The notes under the pieces were generated by a model, which saw only the letters and a program-made list of their open reading frames with translations, was not told where the DNA came from and did not search any database. Source: Loripinus fragilis (lineage: Eukaryota; Mollusca; Bivalvia; Lucinida; Lucinidae). Taken from it: a DNA stretch of 64,000 nt. The stretch is from NCBI GenBank assembly GCA_964019695.1, contig OZ026518.1, forward strand, positions 69,761,254 through 69,825,253, read 5' to 3'. Below, one piece after another: positions 43,216-54,239 of the stretch (positions are counted from its first letter, which is position 1; each line of letters begins with the position of its first letter). Made by a program: the position numbers and the translations under genes.

Positions 43216-45054
43216 AGTGAGAATGACCAAAATGCCACATTCATCGTCCAAAAACCACCCCACGGCACCACGAGGAAGAAAAACAGACTATTAATAGTCA
43301 CTTGACAGTAAGAACGCAACTAAGGTAAAGTCAGAGGCACTTACTTCCTCTGCGAGGTGATTGCAAAGCTATGTAAAGGACATTTAGTACTGCAATACAA
43401 GACAGACATAAGACCCAAAACAAACGAAAGATACATCAATAACAACAGAACCATCGCCCTAAAACGGACCGCAGCCAAAGACATGGGGTGAGGTGTGTGT
43501 GTGGGTGGTAGTGGTGGTGGTGTGTGTGGAAGAGGGAGGGGGGGGGGGAGGACTGAACTATATCTTACAGACAAGCTCTTGCTATAGAATACCACTAGAG
43601 TAGCAAACAGTTTAGATCAAGATCAACCCAGAAGTGAGGGCCTAATAGGGTTTTCCATATTTAATATGGCCAAATTCCATCTAAATATATGCCATATTAC
43701 AGCTTTTATATGCCAAATAATTGCATATTTTATGATAGTGATACAAGAATGATCATTTTAACTTTTAGCTACTAGTGTCGTCTACTGATAATTAGGGGAT
43801 AACCGTATTTAAAAATTTCATTTGGGGAGTAATATTGTCGGATATACGGTCGGAAATTTAGCTTTATGGCGACGCGCAAGCGAAGACGTAAAGCATGATT
43901 TCCGAACGTATATGTGACGCGTTCTGCGATTTTGGGGCTTGTGGAGGTACGACGTCATCAAAAGAAACGCGACTTTAAATGACGTCAATACATTTTGATG
44001 GCGACGCATGTTATTTGTCAAGCGCACACCTGCTACGTTCAATAATTAGCAAATGTTTCTACCAATTTACGCATTCAGTTTGCGTATTGACACAGACTTC
44101 ATGCTTTTTATTATTGCATTATCCTAGTGACAGTCATAGTTACAAATACGCGCTTTGTTTAAGAAAATAAAACGAAATGAAATTATCTAGGATTAAAATT
44201 AATGTTCTTAATTAAGGGATGGACGGCACCTACGATTCTGAGAGTCGCTATTTTTTTTTTTTTTTTTGTGAGAATCAAGACTGGAAATTAATGACTAACA
44301 ATGTACCAGGCATGATATGAGCCAGTTTGATACCTGTTGAAACTGCTTGCAGCTAAGGCTCAGGTAAAGACTGTACGAATGCATATTCTCATCAGAACCT
44401 TCGTTGCTTGCAAAAAGACAGTATAAGGTAAGACCAGAGATAAGACCTACAGCCTCACTAGATAGCTACTGTGAGCCTACTGGTTTTACTCATGTAAAGG
44501 CTTCATGCGTCAAACAAAGCTAAAATTTGCAATGTGTTGATCGGGATCAGATTTTGAAAAATGCACAGACTGATATGAATTTCAGCACCAATCATTAATG
44601 TGTCAGATTGCGTTTAAATAATTCTTGCTATAAAATTGATAGAGTGCGTGCGTGTGTGTGCGTGTGTGCGTGAGTGTGTGTGTGTGTGTGTGTTTGACAT
44701 CTGTTTTCACCGGACATTATTATTTGCAAACTTGTGACGTTGCCGTTTAAACCAATCTATTTCCGGACTTTTTTGCAAAAATTATTGTCGCAGAACTACA
44801 GAAGCTACAACTATGAAATAGTACCAAATGTACACAATAAACGTTTTAATCGTAGCATCCTGGTATCTGTTGTAATCGTACCCATTGGTAGTCATTTAAG
44901 TCCAAATTCACATTAAAATGTCCGTTTTTAACGTTAGCGTCAATGAGAACCCTGATATTTTAAAATTTACGTCCATTTTAAACTCGGACTGCTTGACGGA
45001 ACCAAAATTATAAATAATTTATTATTATATTGTAAGAATCTACAATCATTTACA
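43216..45054. other. No gene seen; (GT)n and poly-T tracts
   Basis: Contains (GGTGT)/(GGTGG)-type low complexity at 43495-43550, a poly-T run at 44249-44266, and a (GT)n microsatellite at 44645-44694. Proline-rich frames at 43341-43595 come from the low-complexity tract. Confidence 0.5.
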
Positions 45055-45250
45055 ACCTATGTCTTGTAAACCAGGAGTCGCAGGTTCGATTCCCGGCTTC
45101 TCCCAGTCTGTCAAATGAGACTTTAAGCCGTTGCCCCGTCTTCTGAGACGCTTTAAAACCAGAACCACTGCCGGTTGAGCCTTCGGGAATTCCTAGACAT
45201 AGAACCACAAAAAGCATAAACCCACCCGGCCAGTACTGGTACAGCCAAGG
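45055..45250 (+). mobile_element. 5'-truncated SINE, tRNA-Thr-like 3' half
   Basis: CTTGTAAACCAGGAG is a 3' anticodon half with loop anticodon TGT (Thr-like). It is followed by CAGGTTCGATTCCCG (B box) and an acceptor-like TTCTCCCA, then a body with GACTTTAAGCCGTTGCCCCG. The 5' tRNA half is absent. Confidence 0.7.
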
Positions 45251-45409
45251 ACACGGCCACAAAAACATATTGTATATTGCTAGTTATGTGAAATTACACC
45301 AACTGACTTCGTCGTAGTGATTTTTACAAAAAATCTCGAACCCTCGACGTTACAATGTGGCGATTAATTATGCCCCATGCACTATGCATTTATCAATTGC
45401 GCAGATATA

Positions 45410-45965
45410 CTGAGGGAAAAAAGTTTAGCAATTATTTATAATGGGGTTTCCCATAGGCGATCTTTCAAGCATTAGATCTCTTAATTGGCAGGTTCGCAAA
45501 CATGTCAGTTGTTTGAAAATGACCTAATGACTAATTGAAAGTGGCCAAAAGAAACAAAATCCGACTTCATATCGAGGATTTGATCTGGTGAGCATTTTAA
45601 ATTCAAACGTTATTCAATTGAAAGGGAGGTAATTTGGAAAAAATACTAATTTCAACTAAAAACTGAACGAAAAGGGTGAACATATCATTCAGTTTGAACC
45701 ACTTTTTCTCTTTCTTGCTTTTGGATCTAAACATTTAACAGAAAAAAGAAACTTTTAGTCAAAAACTATTCGCACTATTGCCAGATAAGCTGTTTTAGCG
45801 AGGGGGCGTGAAATTAAAATTGACATTATGTGAAATGTCAACCTGTTAATGTCATCGGACTCGTGAACGATTGTCAACATATAATTTTGACACTATAAAA
45901 TTAAAAGTCACATTTCTTCTAACCTGTGAATTCCCAAAGTATATTGCTAAACTTTTTTCCCTCAG
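45410..45965. mobile_element. mariner-like MITE, 23-bp perfect TIRs, TA duplication
   Basis: CTGAGGGAAAAAAGTTTAGC then AAT at 45410 is exactly inverted at the right end (ending CAG at 45965). TA flanks both sides (45408-45409 and 45966-45967). 556 bp, no ORF. Confidence 0.96.
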
Positions 45966-46564
45966 TATATATTTCTGCTGTTTTCATTTGAGAAACAAAT
46001 ACTTTAAATTTAAAACTAATTAGATCCCAGCTATAAAGCAAACGGTGAAGACGTAGACCAAAATGCACATGTACACAGTATGTTCACTGTTTGATTGTCG
46101 GAACGAATGTCATTAATAAAGATAGTGCAAACGGTTGTTCAAATTCGACTGCGCAGATGCATGGAATAAATGAGTTATCGATGTTTTAACTGAACATGTA
46201 GAATTACTTGGACCAACCGAAGATTCATATGATCATTAATCACCCACATGTACCTAGTGGGGCTAGAGGTATGAATTTGGACTGAACTTCATGCAGGCAG
46301 CAAATGCTCTGGCGACACTGCACATAATTATACGGAGGCTCGTCTGAGCAGTCACTGCTTGCCGATCAATAAGTGTCAAAATTATGTGTACTAGCCCATT
46401 AACCACGAAAAGAAACTGTCGAACAGCGGAGACTCAGACCAAACTGTGCCCAATAAAGCATTTAATTTTTCTTAAGCCTTGATTTTCTTCATGCATTTCT
46501 CAAGGTTACACGTAGAATCATTTTTTTATAGTCGGGCCCTTTATTCACGAGCTAACTTGTCCTT
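45966..46564. other. No gene seen
   Basis: AT-rich DNA without recognisable features. Confidence 0.4.
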
Positions 46565-47127
46565 CAGTTATAATTGCCATGGGCATCGTACGATTTATTT
46601 GTCTACAATTATCGGTACGATTTTCAGGACTCGTAGATGGCTCTAAGCTACGACATATGAGTTTACATTTTTTACGATCACCCTAGATTTCTTTCGGCGA
46701 CAGAACGGGGGCAGTCCTTACAGAGACTTTACAAAGAGTGTACGGAAACCGCACAGTCATAGTGCAATCTTCATGATAACCGCTCAAAAATCGTACGATG
46801 CACCTGCGATATCAATGCCGGCTCCATACGATTATCTTAAGAGCCTACGATCATTTTTGGGGCCCATATGATTATCTTAATTCTTGTGGTGTCCTCACGC
46901 TCAGTGTACGGTGCCCGTAAGGGGATCGTGCGATCAACCTGCGATGTATCTACGGGCCACGGGCTTGCGATTTTTTCAAAATTTGTCATAGTGCAGAGTT
47001 GAACAAAATTGAACGATGCCTGTGATTCCGTACGATGATGACTGGGTCTCCCTGTGGTGGCCGAAAAGAAAGGATGATTTGGGCATCGTACGGGCATCGT
47101 AAACTCATCAAAAGGCAATAGTAACTG
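46565..47127. mobile_element. Candidate TIR element rich in TCGTACGAT motifs
   Basis: CAGTTATAATTGCC and GGCAATAGTAACTG are inverted ends (12 of 14 positions), followed on each side by GGGCATCGTACG. Within it, CGTACGAT, ATCGTACG and TACGATC motifs recur in both orientations, giving a locally GC-richer, palindromic interior. No TSD or ORF. Confidence 0.55.
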
Positions 47128-47960
47128 AGGCATTATAAGTGACAACCATTTTCCTCCGGTAAAAATCGTACTTCAATGCGAACGGAGTAGAAGACGGCTA
47201 TTGAGCGTCATTTGTTCTGATGTCCAATAATTTGAGCAGTAAACCTGGTTCAAAGGAGCGTCACGGCAATTCTACGTAATGGTGTCCATCTAGAATTTGC
47301 TAGTTAGATGTTCTTTTGTTATCTAAGGTGCATCAGAATTTACATAAAAATGATGTTTTATTCTGTCAATGATCTACACTATGCAAAACGGTATTGAATA
47401 CACTGTTGTTGAAGTGTGAGTAGCCATGCAGTGTCCAAAACATATTTTGTTCGAGTACTAGTACTGTCCGAAATATATGTTAAAAGCTTTTAAAATTATC
47501 ATGTGCTCAAAGAAATAAGGTATTGGACATGTACAATACTTCAAAGGCTACAACAAAATGATTTTTAGACTTAATAGTTTGTTACATAAGTACACTGTAT
47601 GTTCTTGAGCATTTAAGTATTTGTGACTGCATGTGTAGTAAATTCTGCCAAATATTTCGTAAAAGCTACATCATTAAAACGCTCAAAACTCTGTGATTTT
47701 TTACTTAACAGGTCTAATATTTTATCTGTGTACTTCAAACATATCAAACTTTCAAAAAATGTAAAAACCCAAATTTCGACCAGGACCTCCATAAGACCCA
47801 AAATGCCAGGGCCTGTCACATATACGACGATATAACTCCCCAAATAAAAATTTAGAACATGGTTATCCCATTTTACGCTCCGAAAGCCTCGTCTCAAATT
47901 GAAGCGTTGCAAGCCGCATAAAGCAGCACAAAGGCGTACGTCATCCAACGAAATGTGACA
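47128..47960. other. No gene recognised
   Basis: A 111-codon minus-strand frame (47948-47613) contains a hydrophobic stretch (YLGSYIVVYV) but starts at a TTG, lacks an ATG and shows no domain. Probably chance. Confidence 0.35.
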
Positions 47961-47967
47961 TAGTTGA

Positions 47968-48021
47968 TGACGTCAAACTCGCAAATTTTGACGTTATCCA
48001 ATCAGACGTCGCGTTATAAAA
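47968..48021 (+). promoter_or_regulatory. Promoter-like cluster: CRE, CCAAT, TATA
   Basis: TGACGTCA (47968-47975), ATCCAATCAG with CCAAT at 47998, and TATAAAA (48015-48021) lie in the order expected for a Pol II promoter reading rightward. A 73-codon frame starting ATG 48092 follows but is unrecognised and runs into a MITE at 48286. Two more TGACGT strings flank the cluster. Chance is possible in AT-rich repeat-laden DNA. Confidence 0.3.
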
Positions 48022-48285
48022 GCAAGTGCATACGAATCTTTGTTAACATTTTGGCCTGAACTGGATCCAAACTTTTAGACGCTCTAATGGTATGCCTGAG
48101 AGAATTGGTCTGAAAAAGTTTATTTCGAAACGATTTAGCAGACGACAACTGATGGTATCTGTCCTTTTCGACTGTACAGACGTTGGGAACATTCAACAGC
48201 ATTGCCTGGTCACTGAGACTAGTTTTTACACACAAGCACGCACGATCAAAAGACAACAACAAAATTTAGGTGACCTACTGTGTCT

Positions 48286-48825
48286 GTATTACTTGACTTT
48301 TCGCTTACTTTAATATTCAAATCTTGGTGTGGTTGGAGTATTTCATCTGCTAAGGAAGGGAATCTGGTTTTATTCATAATTTGGTAAAGAGTTAATAAGC
48401 TTTTTGGGCCGCGCATACGTGCGTGCATTTCATGAAAATACTAACCGTATACACACTGAACTCACACTTATTAACCCTTAAAGCGCATAATCACAACATA
48501 TATCTTTTTTGTCGTCCACTAAACTATTTGAAGCCTCATAGATAAACAGTGTGGACCGAGATCAGACTGCTCCTGTAGGAACAGTCTCATCTGGGTCCAC
48601 AATGTTTGCCTCACTGCTTATGTTAAATAGACATTTTCAGATGCAGTTATTTTGCTGGCGTTTTAAGGACTAAATAATGACTGAGGTGGTCGAACAAGAT
48701 GATACAGTTACTTTTGAATAAAACCACGCCTCCTTTTCAGCTTGTACCTATGCCTAAGGTTGACTAGTCCCAATTACGCATTCATGAGGCGCCGCCTTTA
48801 CAGTAAGCGAAAAGTCAAGTAATAC
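48286..48825. mobile_element. MITE with perfect 23-bp TIRs, hosting a nested palindrome
   Basis: GTATTACTTGACTTTTCGCT then TAC at 48286 is perfectly inverted at 48803-48825. A palindromic element of the CCTTAAAGCG family lies inside (48473-48690). No TSD was recognised. Confidence 0.9.
48473..48690. repeat. CCTTAAAGCG palindromic element nested in a MITE
   Basis: Ends TTAACCCTTAAAGCG and CTGGCGTTTTAAGGAC. The centre has CAGTGTGGACCGAGATCAGA / TCTCATCTGGGTCCACAATG around CTCCTGTAGGAACAG. Confidence 0.8.
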
Positions 48826-48960
48826 CTTATCTAGAATACATTTTTCTGGAATAAAAATGATGGAACGGTAAGATAAAAGTATTTAAGTTATAAAACATTT
48901 CGTACAGCCTGCCATCATTGACCTGAGTCTTATTAATTTTCACCTAAATCTTCGTGATAC

Positions 48961-49187
48961 TACTGTTCTGTCAGCCAAGAGTGACAGTGACGTCATGATT
49001 TGTTTACACTATTATCAGGGACTTATAATCGATATATCACTGTGTATTAATCCTATCCGCAGGATAGGATTAATAAACACGTGAAATATCGATTCGCAAT
49101 AGATCAAGTGAAGTGTACATGCTAATTTTACTTAGCATTTGTAAAAACAACAATACGTCACTGTCACTCTTGTTTGGCACGACAGTA
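48961..49187. mobile_element. Palindromic MITE, 33-bp arms
   Basis: TACTGTTCTGTCAGCCAAGA...GACGT pairs with ACGTCACTGTCACTCTTGTT...GACAGTA (two or three mismatches). The centre is a second hairpin, ATTAATCCTATCC GC AGGATAGGATTAAT, flanked by ATCGATAT / ATATCGAT. Confidence 0.9.
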
Positions 49188-49680
49188 GTGCGTTTCGTGA
49201 AGTACTCCGACCTTGGTCATGCATTTACCAGGAATATGAAGATACTGTCAATTCAATGCAATTAATAAAAATGGTCTGATAGCCTATTGGCTAGATAACA
49301 ACATATTGGCATATTATATCAGATCGAATCTTGGAAAACCCTGTTTTTTGTTTTTAAATAATTGGCAAATTGCATTCCTTTTTAAGTCAAATTGTTCTTT
49401 TTTATGCCATTCCGTGAATAACTTTACATCTTTTAAAATTACATCTTTTAGCTGCATCCATAGGCTTCCTTACGGGCGTTTATTTACTTTTCCTTGCCAG
49501 TTTATAACCTTTGCAAACAGTTTGGACCCAGATAAGTACCAACGGAACGTCAGTCCTTGATACAGACCGTTTGACTCTCTGAGAGTGTTCTTAAAAGAGG
49601 TTTTGTAAAAGTTATTTTTGAAAAAAAGTAAGCAGATGGCAATTAAAGCATTAAATATTATTTAGCGTGCAAAGAGTTTA
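49188..49680. other. No gene seen
   Basis: AT-rich. The 84-codon frame at 49306 contains NSLDPDKYQRNVSP, a segment also recalled from other mollusc repeat-encoded frames; no domain. Confidence 0.4.
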
Positions 49681-49681
49681 T

Positions 49682-51297
49682 TATGCCTCCAACTTTGAAA
49701 AAAGTTGAAGGGGCATATTGCTCTTTTGCCCGTCCGTTCGTCCTTCCGTCCGTTACAAATTTAAGAAAGGGTTTTGAAATTTCATATATGGATTCCTCAT
49801 CAAAAAATGACTGACCCATATTTTTTATCTGGATTATCTCCCTTTGAGGATTTATGCCCCTTTTAAAGGGTCATAATGAAATTTGGTAATCAGAATATTT
49901 CAAAAAACTGTAACAGCTAGGAGCTTCAAACTTGCACAGCTTATAGCTGATTATGAGAAGATTACCTGGTAAAACTTAAAAAAAAAACAACATTTTTTTA
50001 GTTATTGTCTTTTGCAAATTTGAACACAGAAAACATGATATCTCAAAACCATTACAGCTAGGAGCTTCAAACTTGCTCAGCTTATAGAGGATAAGGAGAA
50101 GATTATCTGGTGAAAATAAAAAAAAATCATTTTATTTTTTTGAGTTATCACCCTTTGCAAATTATGTCATAGAAAACTTGATATATCAAAAACCATTTTA
50201 AATTTAACATTGGGTTTTGAAATTTTATAGATGGATTCCTCATAAAAATAACTGACCCATATTTTTTTAAATCTTGATTATCTCCCTTTAAGGTCATATC
50301 AGGATAGTTCAAAAACTATAACAGCTAGTAGCTTCAAACTTGCTAAGCTTATAGCTGATAATGTAAGAGCTCCAGACTTGCTCAGCTTATAGCTGATAAT
50401 AAGTAGATTACCTGGTGCAAAATTTAAAATATATTTTTATTATTTTTTGAGTAATTGCCCTTTGCAAATTTGGACATTTATATCTCAAAAACCATTACAG
50501 CTAGGAGCTTCAAACATGCTCAGCTTATAGAGGATAAGGAGAAGATTACTTGGTGAAAATTAAAAAAAAATCATTTTTTTAGTTATCGACCTTTGCAAAT
50601 TTTGTCATAGAAAACTTGATATATCAAAAACCGTTTCAAATTTAGATAGGGTTTTGAAATTTCATAGATGTATTCCTCATCAAAAAATAACTGACTCGTA
50701 TTTTTTTAAAATCTGAATTATCTCTCTTTGTGAAGTTATGCCCCTTTTAAAGGGTCAAAAGAATTTTAAACTTTGTAATCAGGATATTTAAAAAAAATAA
50801 CAGTTAGGAGCCCCAAGCTTCTTCAGCTTATAGCTGATAATGAGTAGATTACCTGGTGATTTTTTTTAAAAATTTTTTGAGTTATTACCCCATTGCAAAT
50901 TTGGACATAGAAAACATGATATTTCAAAAACCATTACAGCTAGGAGCTTTAAACTTGCCGAGCTTATAGAGGATAAGGAGTAGATTACCTTGTGAAAATT
51001 GAAAAAAAAATCATTGTATTTATTTAGCCTCAAACTTGGACAGCTGATAGAGGGTAATGATTATATTACCTGGTGAAAATAAAAAAAAATGTTATCGCCC
51101 TTTGCATTGTTTTGAGTTAATGCCCTTTGTAAATATGGACATTGAAAACTTATAATAAAGATATCTAGAAAAATATTACAACTAGTACTATTACAGCCAG
51201 TAGTCTCAGATTTGGTCAACTGAAAGATTACCTGGTAAAAGGATGGTGGACAAACTAATGGTTGGGGGCATAGTGTTTCATAAACACAATTTCTAGT
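49682..51297 (+). mobile_element. GCCTCCAACTT family element with tandem internal units (candidate non-autonomous Helitron)
   Basis: The 5' end forms a hairpin (GCCTCCAACTTTGAAAAAAG / TTGAAGGGGC) followed by a CCGTCCGTTCGTCC tract. Four to six diverged units of about 200-260 bp follow, each with ACAGCTAGGAGCTTCAAAC, CTTGCTCAGCTTATAG and GAGAAGATTACCTGGTGAAA. The 3' end is GTGTTT CAT AAACAC, a perfect short hairpin, then AATTT and CTAG before T. This resembles the CTRR ends of Helitrons, as in the 21587 element. No protein. Confidence 0.8.
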
Positions 51298-51466
51298 TAC
51301 ATGTAGGCTTATTGAATTCTTTTACGGTGCTACGTGTTTATTTGACACATAAATGTATACCATATTCATATAAATATATATCTTCATTTCTGAGGAGGTT
51401 CCAGACCTATTCTACTTAATATTCGCAGACGATATCTCAAATTGTGCCGAAACACGGACAAGACTA

Positions 51467-51467
<1 letters not shown>

Positions 51468-51504
<37 letters not shown>
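51468..51504. repeat. 37-nt poly-A tract inside the LINE reading frame
   Basis: Runs of A separate RLQ from the next recognisable LINE segment. It is not at an element end, so it is an expansion or an inserted remnant rather than a LINE tail. Confidence 0.95.
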
Positions 51505-51508
<4 letters not shown>

Positions 51509-51787
51509 GATATCTCAGAATTTTGTCGATTAACAAAAATGATGGTAAATTTGAATAAAACTGAAATTATTGTATTTCGCAATGGTGGTCATTTACGCAG
51601 TTATGAGTCTTGGACATTTAATGGTTTACCAGTTAAAACAATTTCTGAGTACAAATATCTGGGACTTGTATTCCGACCTAAACTTTCGTCGTCTTAAGCG
51701 AAACCGAAACTGACATCCCAAGCTAGAAAGCAATATTTTGCATAAAATCATATCAACGAAAATTTGGTTAGTTTTATCAGGATGAAT

Positions 51788-51996
51788 TACAGTAAAAACT
51801 GTCTTAAGCGGCCACTTCAAAAGAAGATCAAAATTGGTTTTCAAGACCGATTATCGCTTAATGCAGGTCACAAGTATTGCAGAATGCTCCAAGAGAGCAT
51901 TCCGCAATACTTTCGACCTTCATTAAGCTACAATTTGTCTTTAAGACCTTTGTTTTGTCTATTTTTGAGTGGCCGCTTAAGACAGGTTTTACTGTA
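51788..51996. mobile_element. mariner-like MITE in the LINE
   Basis: TACAGTAAAAACTGTCTTAA then GCGGCCACT at 51788 is inverted at the right end (AGTGGCCGCTTAAGACAGGT then TTTACTGTA, to 51996), with one or two mismatches. TA ends suggest a TA target duplication. LINE homology stops at its left edge and resumes at its right edge. Confidence 0.93.
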
Positions 51997-53118
51997 TTCC
52001 GTCTTTTTGATTCTGTGGCTAAACCAGTCATTTGCTATGGTTCTAAGGTTTGGGGCACTGAATATTCAGACGTTTAAGGATCTGTTCTTTTCAATTTTTG
52101 TAAATATTTTCTACGAGTCAACAGCTCAGTAAACAATGAGTGTGGCCGTCTTCCTCGTTGTATATCTTATTTCACTAGTTGCATTTAGTATTGGGGTAAG
52201 CTTTTATACACGCAAAATAATAGATATCCAAAGAATTGCTATAAAATGTTAAAAACATTAGATGACGCAGGCAGACAAAATTTTGGTCAAAAGATTATAA
52301 TTTATTATTCACCTATAGGATTCAGTCTATCTAGTTTGCTCAAGATGTGGGAGATATTGGTATGTTCATATCATAGTTTAAAGAGCGATTAGCAGAATGC
52401 ATGACCCAGAGGTCGCACGCAGATATAATTGGGTCTTCTTGGTCATGTTGGTGTGATATATATAAAGAATTCAATTCATTATTAAATGTTGAAACGTATG
52501 TATGCATAGACATACCTTTGTTCTAAAGAAAAGCATTTGCAAGATATCGTTGCTCTAACCAAAAACAAATATATTTAACTTGGTCGCAAAATGGGAATAG
52601 CCAGATTTTATAGAATTTGTTTATATTGTTTAAACCAAACTTCACTTGTTGTTGAGGATGAATACCATGTATTTTTAGAATGTGATTAATTTGATGCCTT
52701 TTACATGTACGAGTATTTGAACACGTAGTATCAATTTGGTGATGGTTTGCAAAATGTTCATACCATTATTAGTACAAATACTCCTGTACTGATAAAGTAA
52801 ATGCGCATACATATCAACGAAAGACAATGAAAACTCATTATTACTTGAAATAACAACATTCTGTCTCCAAATATTAAGAGAAATGCGAATTCAACAACAG
52901 TTATATTAGAGGTGAATTTGATAACCTAGACAGCATTGTCTTTACGATAAAGCTGTGTTGTTTGGTTTCTCTAGATGACTCTAACATAGGGTATGATAAA
53001 AAGGTATCATAGCAAGGTATGATTAACAAGGACCTCACTACTACTTGTATTTTTGCTGAAATACTAGGTAATGTATTTTGGGCCTGTGGCCTTTGTTTAC
53101 CAAATAAATAAATAAATA

Positions 53119-54239
53119 TCTTTATCTTTAATATCCATTTGTGTATTAAATCAAGAAAAAAGACAATTAAACTAACAAATAAATGAAAAAAAATATAAAA
53201 AGTAAAAGACTGAAATGGTATCAGACTCCAACGGACATCTTTTTAATTTTTATCAAGCAGCCTGTTATCCATTACGTTATCTAGGAATGGTAGATTTTTT
53301 TTTTCATTCAGATAAGTATTTGCACCACAATCTAAAGCACGCTTTTTACGATGATTCATGAAGATTCGATGAAAGGTCATTGAATATTCACATGCCTCAG
53401 GCCAATGTTGTCAGATAATCAGACCTGGGGCCAAATACATTGAAAAGTATTCAAATACATTACAGTTACTTTCACTGATGGGTATGCCACATAGGTGGAA
53501 ATTGTCTGGGACTTCAATATTTTGCTCATTTGGTCAGCTATATTTAAATTGTTAACAAATTTACTGTAATGATCATCACAAGTTTTTCATATGTGTCATC
53601 TTTGAGGGAACTGAATTCAAAATGGCTTAAAACTTGTGCTACCATTCCACAAACATTGATTCAGAAACTTTAGTGATCGGATTGAAATAAATTGAAATAA
53701 AAACTTGCAACTCATTATTATTTAGCCATTCAACAAAAATGTATTTTTGTGCCATAATCTTAATCCAGCTTGTACACCTATACAGGTAGCTATTTAGAGG
53801 GTCATAAGTCCTATTTCACATGCGCTAGCCATATTCTATAACAAAAGACTTTAACACCTTTTGAGAATTTACCTGTGAAATCAGCTAAGCATGGCAGATA
53901 TAAAAATACTGTCAAAGTGAAATTTAGCAGAAAATGTACATTGTACCATGTTACAACATCTATTGAAGCATTTGAAAAACTATTTAAATTTCATAATGCA
54001 TGTTTATCTCAAACATCTGAATAAAATTTATGTTAATTCTGAAAGTGACTTAATCTTAAAGTTTGCTTTTATTAATTTATTATCCTCATTAATTTAGGCA
54101 ATATTGTTTTATATAATAATTCATCCACAGTATAAATTTTCTCAACCATCTGAATTAAAATAATAGCACAAGTCATCTCTCATCAGTTATTTCTAGTGGT
54201 GAGCAAATTTTCTGTAGTAAACATGGTGAATAGCCAATT
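53119..54239. other. No gene seen
   Basis: AT-rich. A patch at 53425-53475 (CCAAATACATTGAAAAGTAT) resembles 54629-54700 loosely. Nothing coding recognised. Confidence 0.4.

Larger units (their letters stand above)
51395..53118 (+). pseudogene. 5'-truncated non-LTR retrotransposon (LINE), RT to 3' tail
   Basis: Reads FADDISNCAETRTRLQ with the catalytic FADD at 51422-51433, then after a poly-A tract MMVNLNKTEIIVFRNGG, ESWTFNGLPVKTISEYKYLGL, and, beyond a MITE, FDSVAKPVICYGSKVWG, FCKYFLRV and NECGRLPR. Later comes RICLYCLNQT...EDEYHVFLECD, the Cys-Cys-His-Cys segment typical of LINE C termini. The order matches jockey/CR1-type LINE ORF2 proteins downstream of the palm. The frame is broken by stops, shifts, the poly-A tract and the MITE. 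The 3' end GGGCCTGTGGCCTTTGTTTA then (AAATA)n is a typical LINE tail. Fingers, palm start and endonuclease are missing, as expected for 5' truncation. Confidence 0.92.

Noticed and set aside
43341..43595. 84-codon minus-strand ORF as an upstream glycosyltransferase exon
   Set aside because: Its first half is a Pro/His-rich translation of a GGTG low-complexity tract; only the GTAAGT after it is noteworthy.
47613..47948. 111-codon minus-strand ORF with a hydrophobic stretch
   Set aside because: No ATG (starts at TTG) and no recognisable family.
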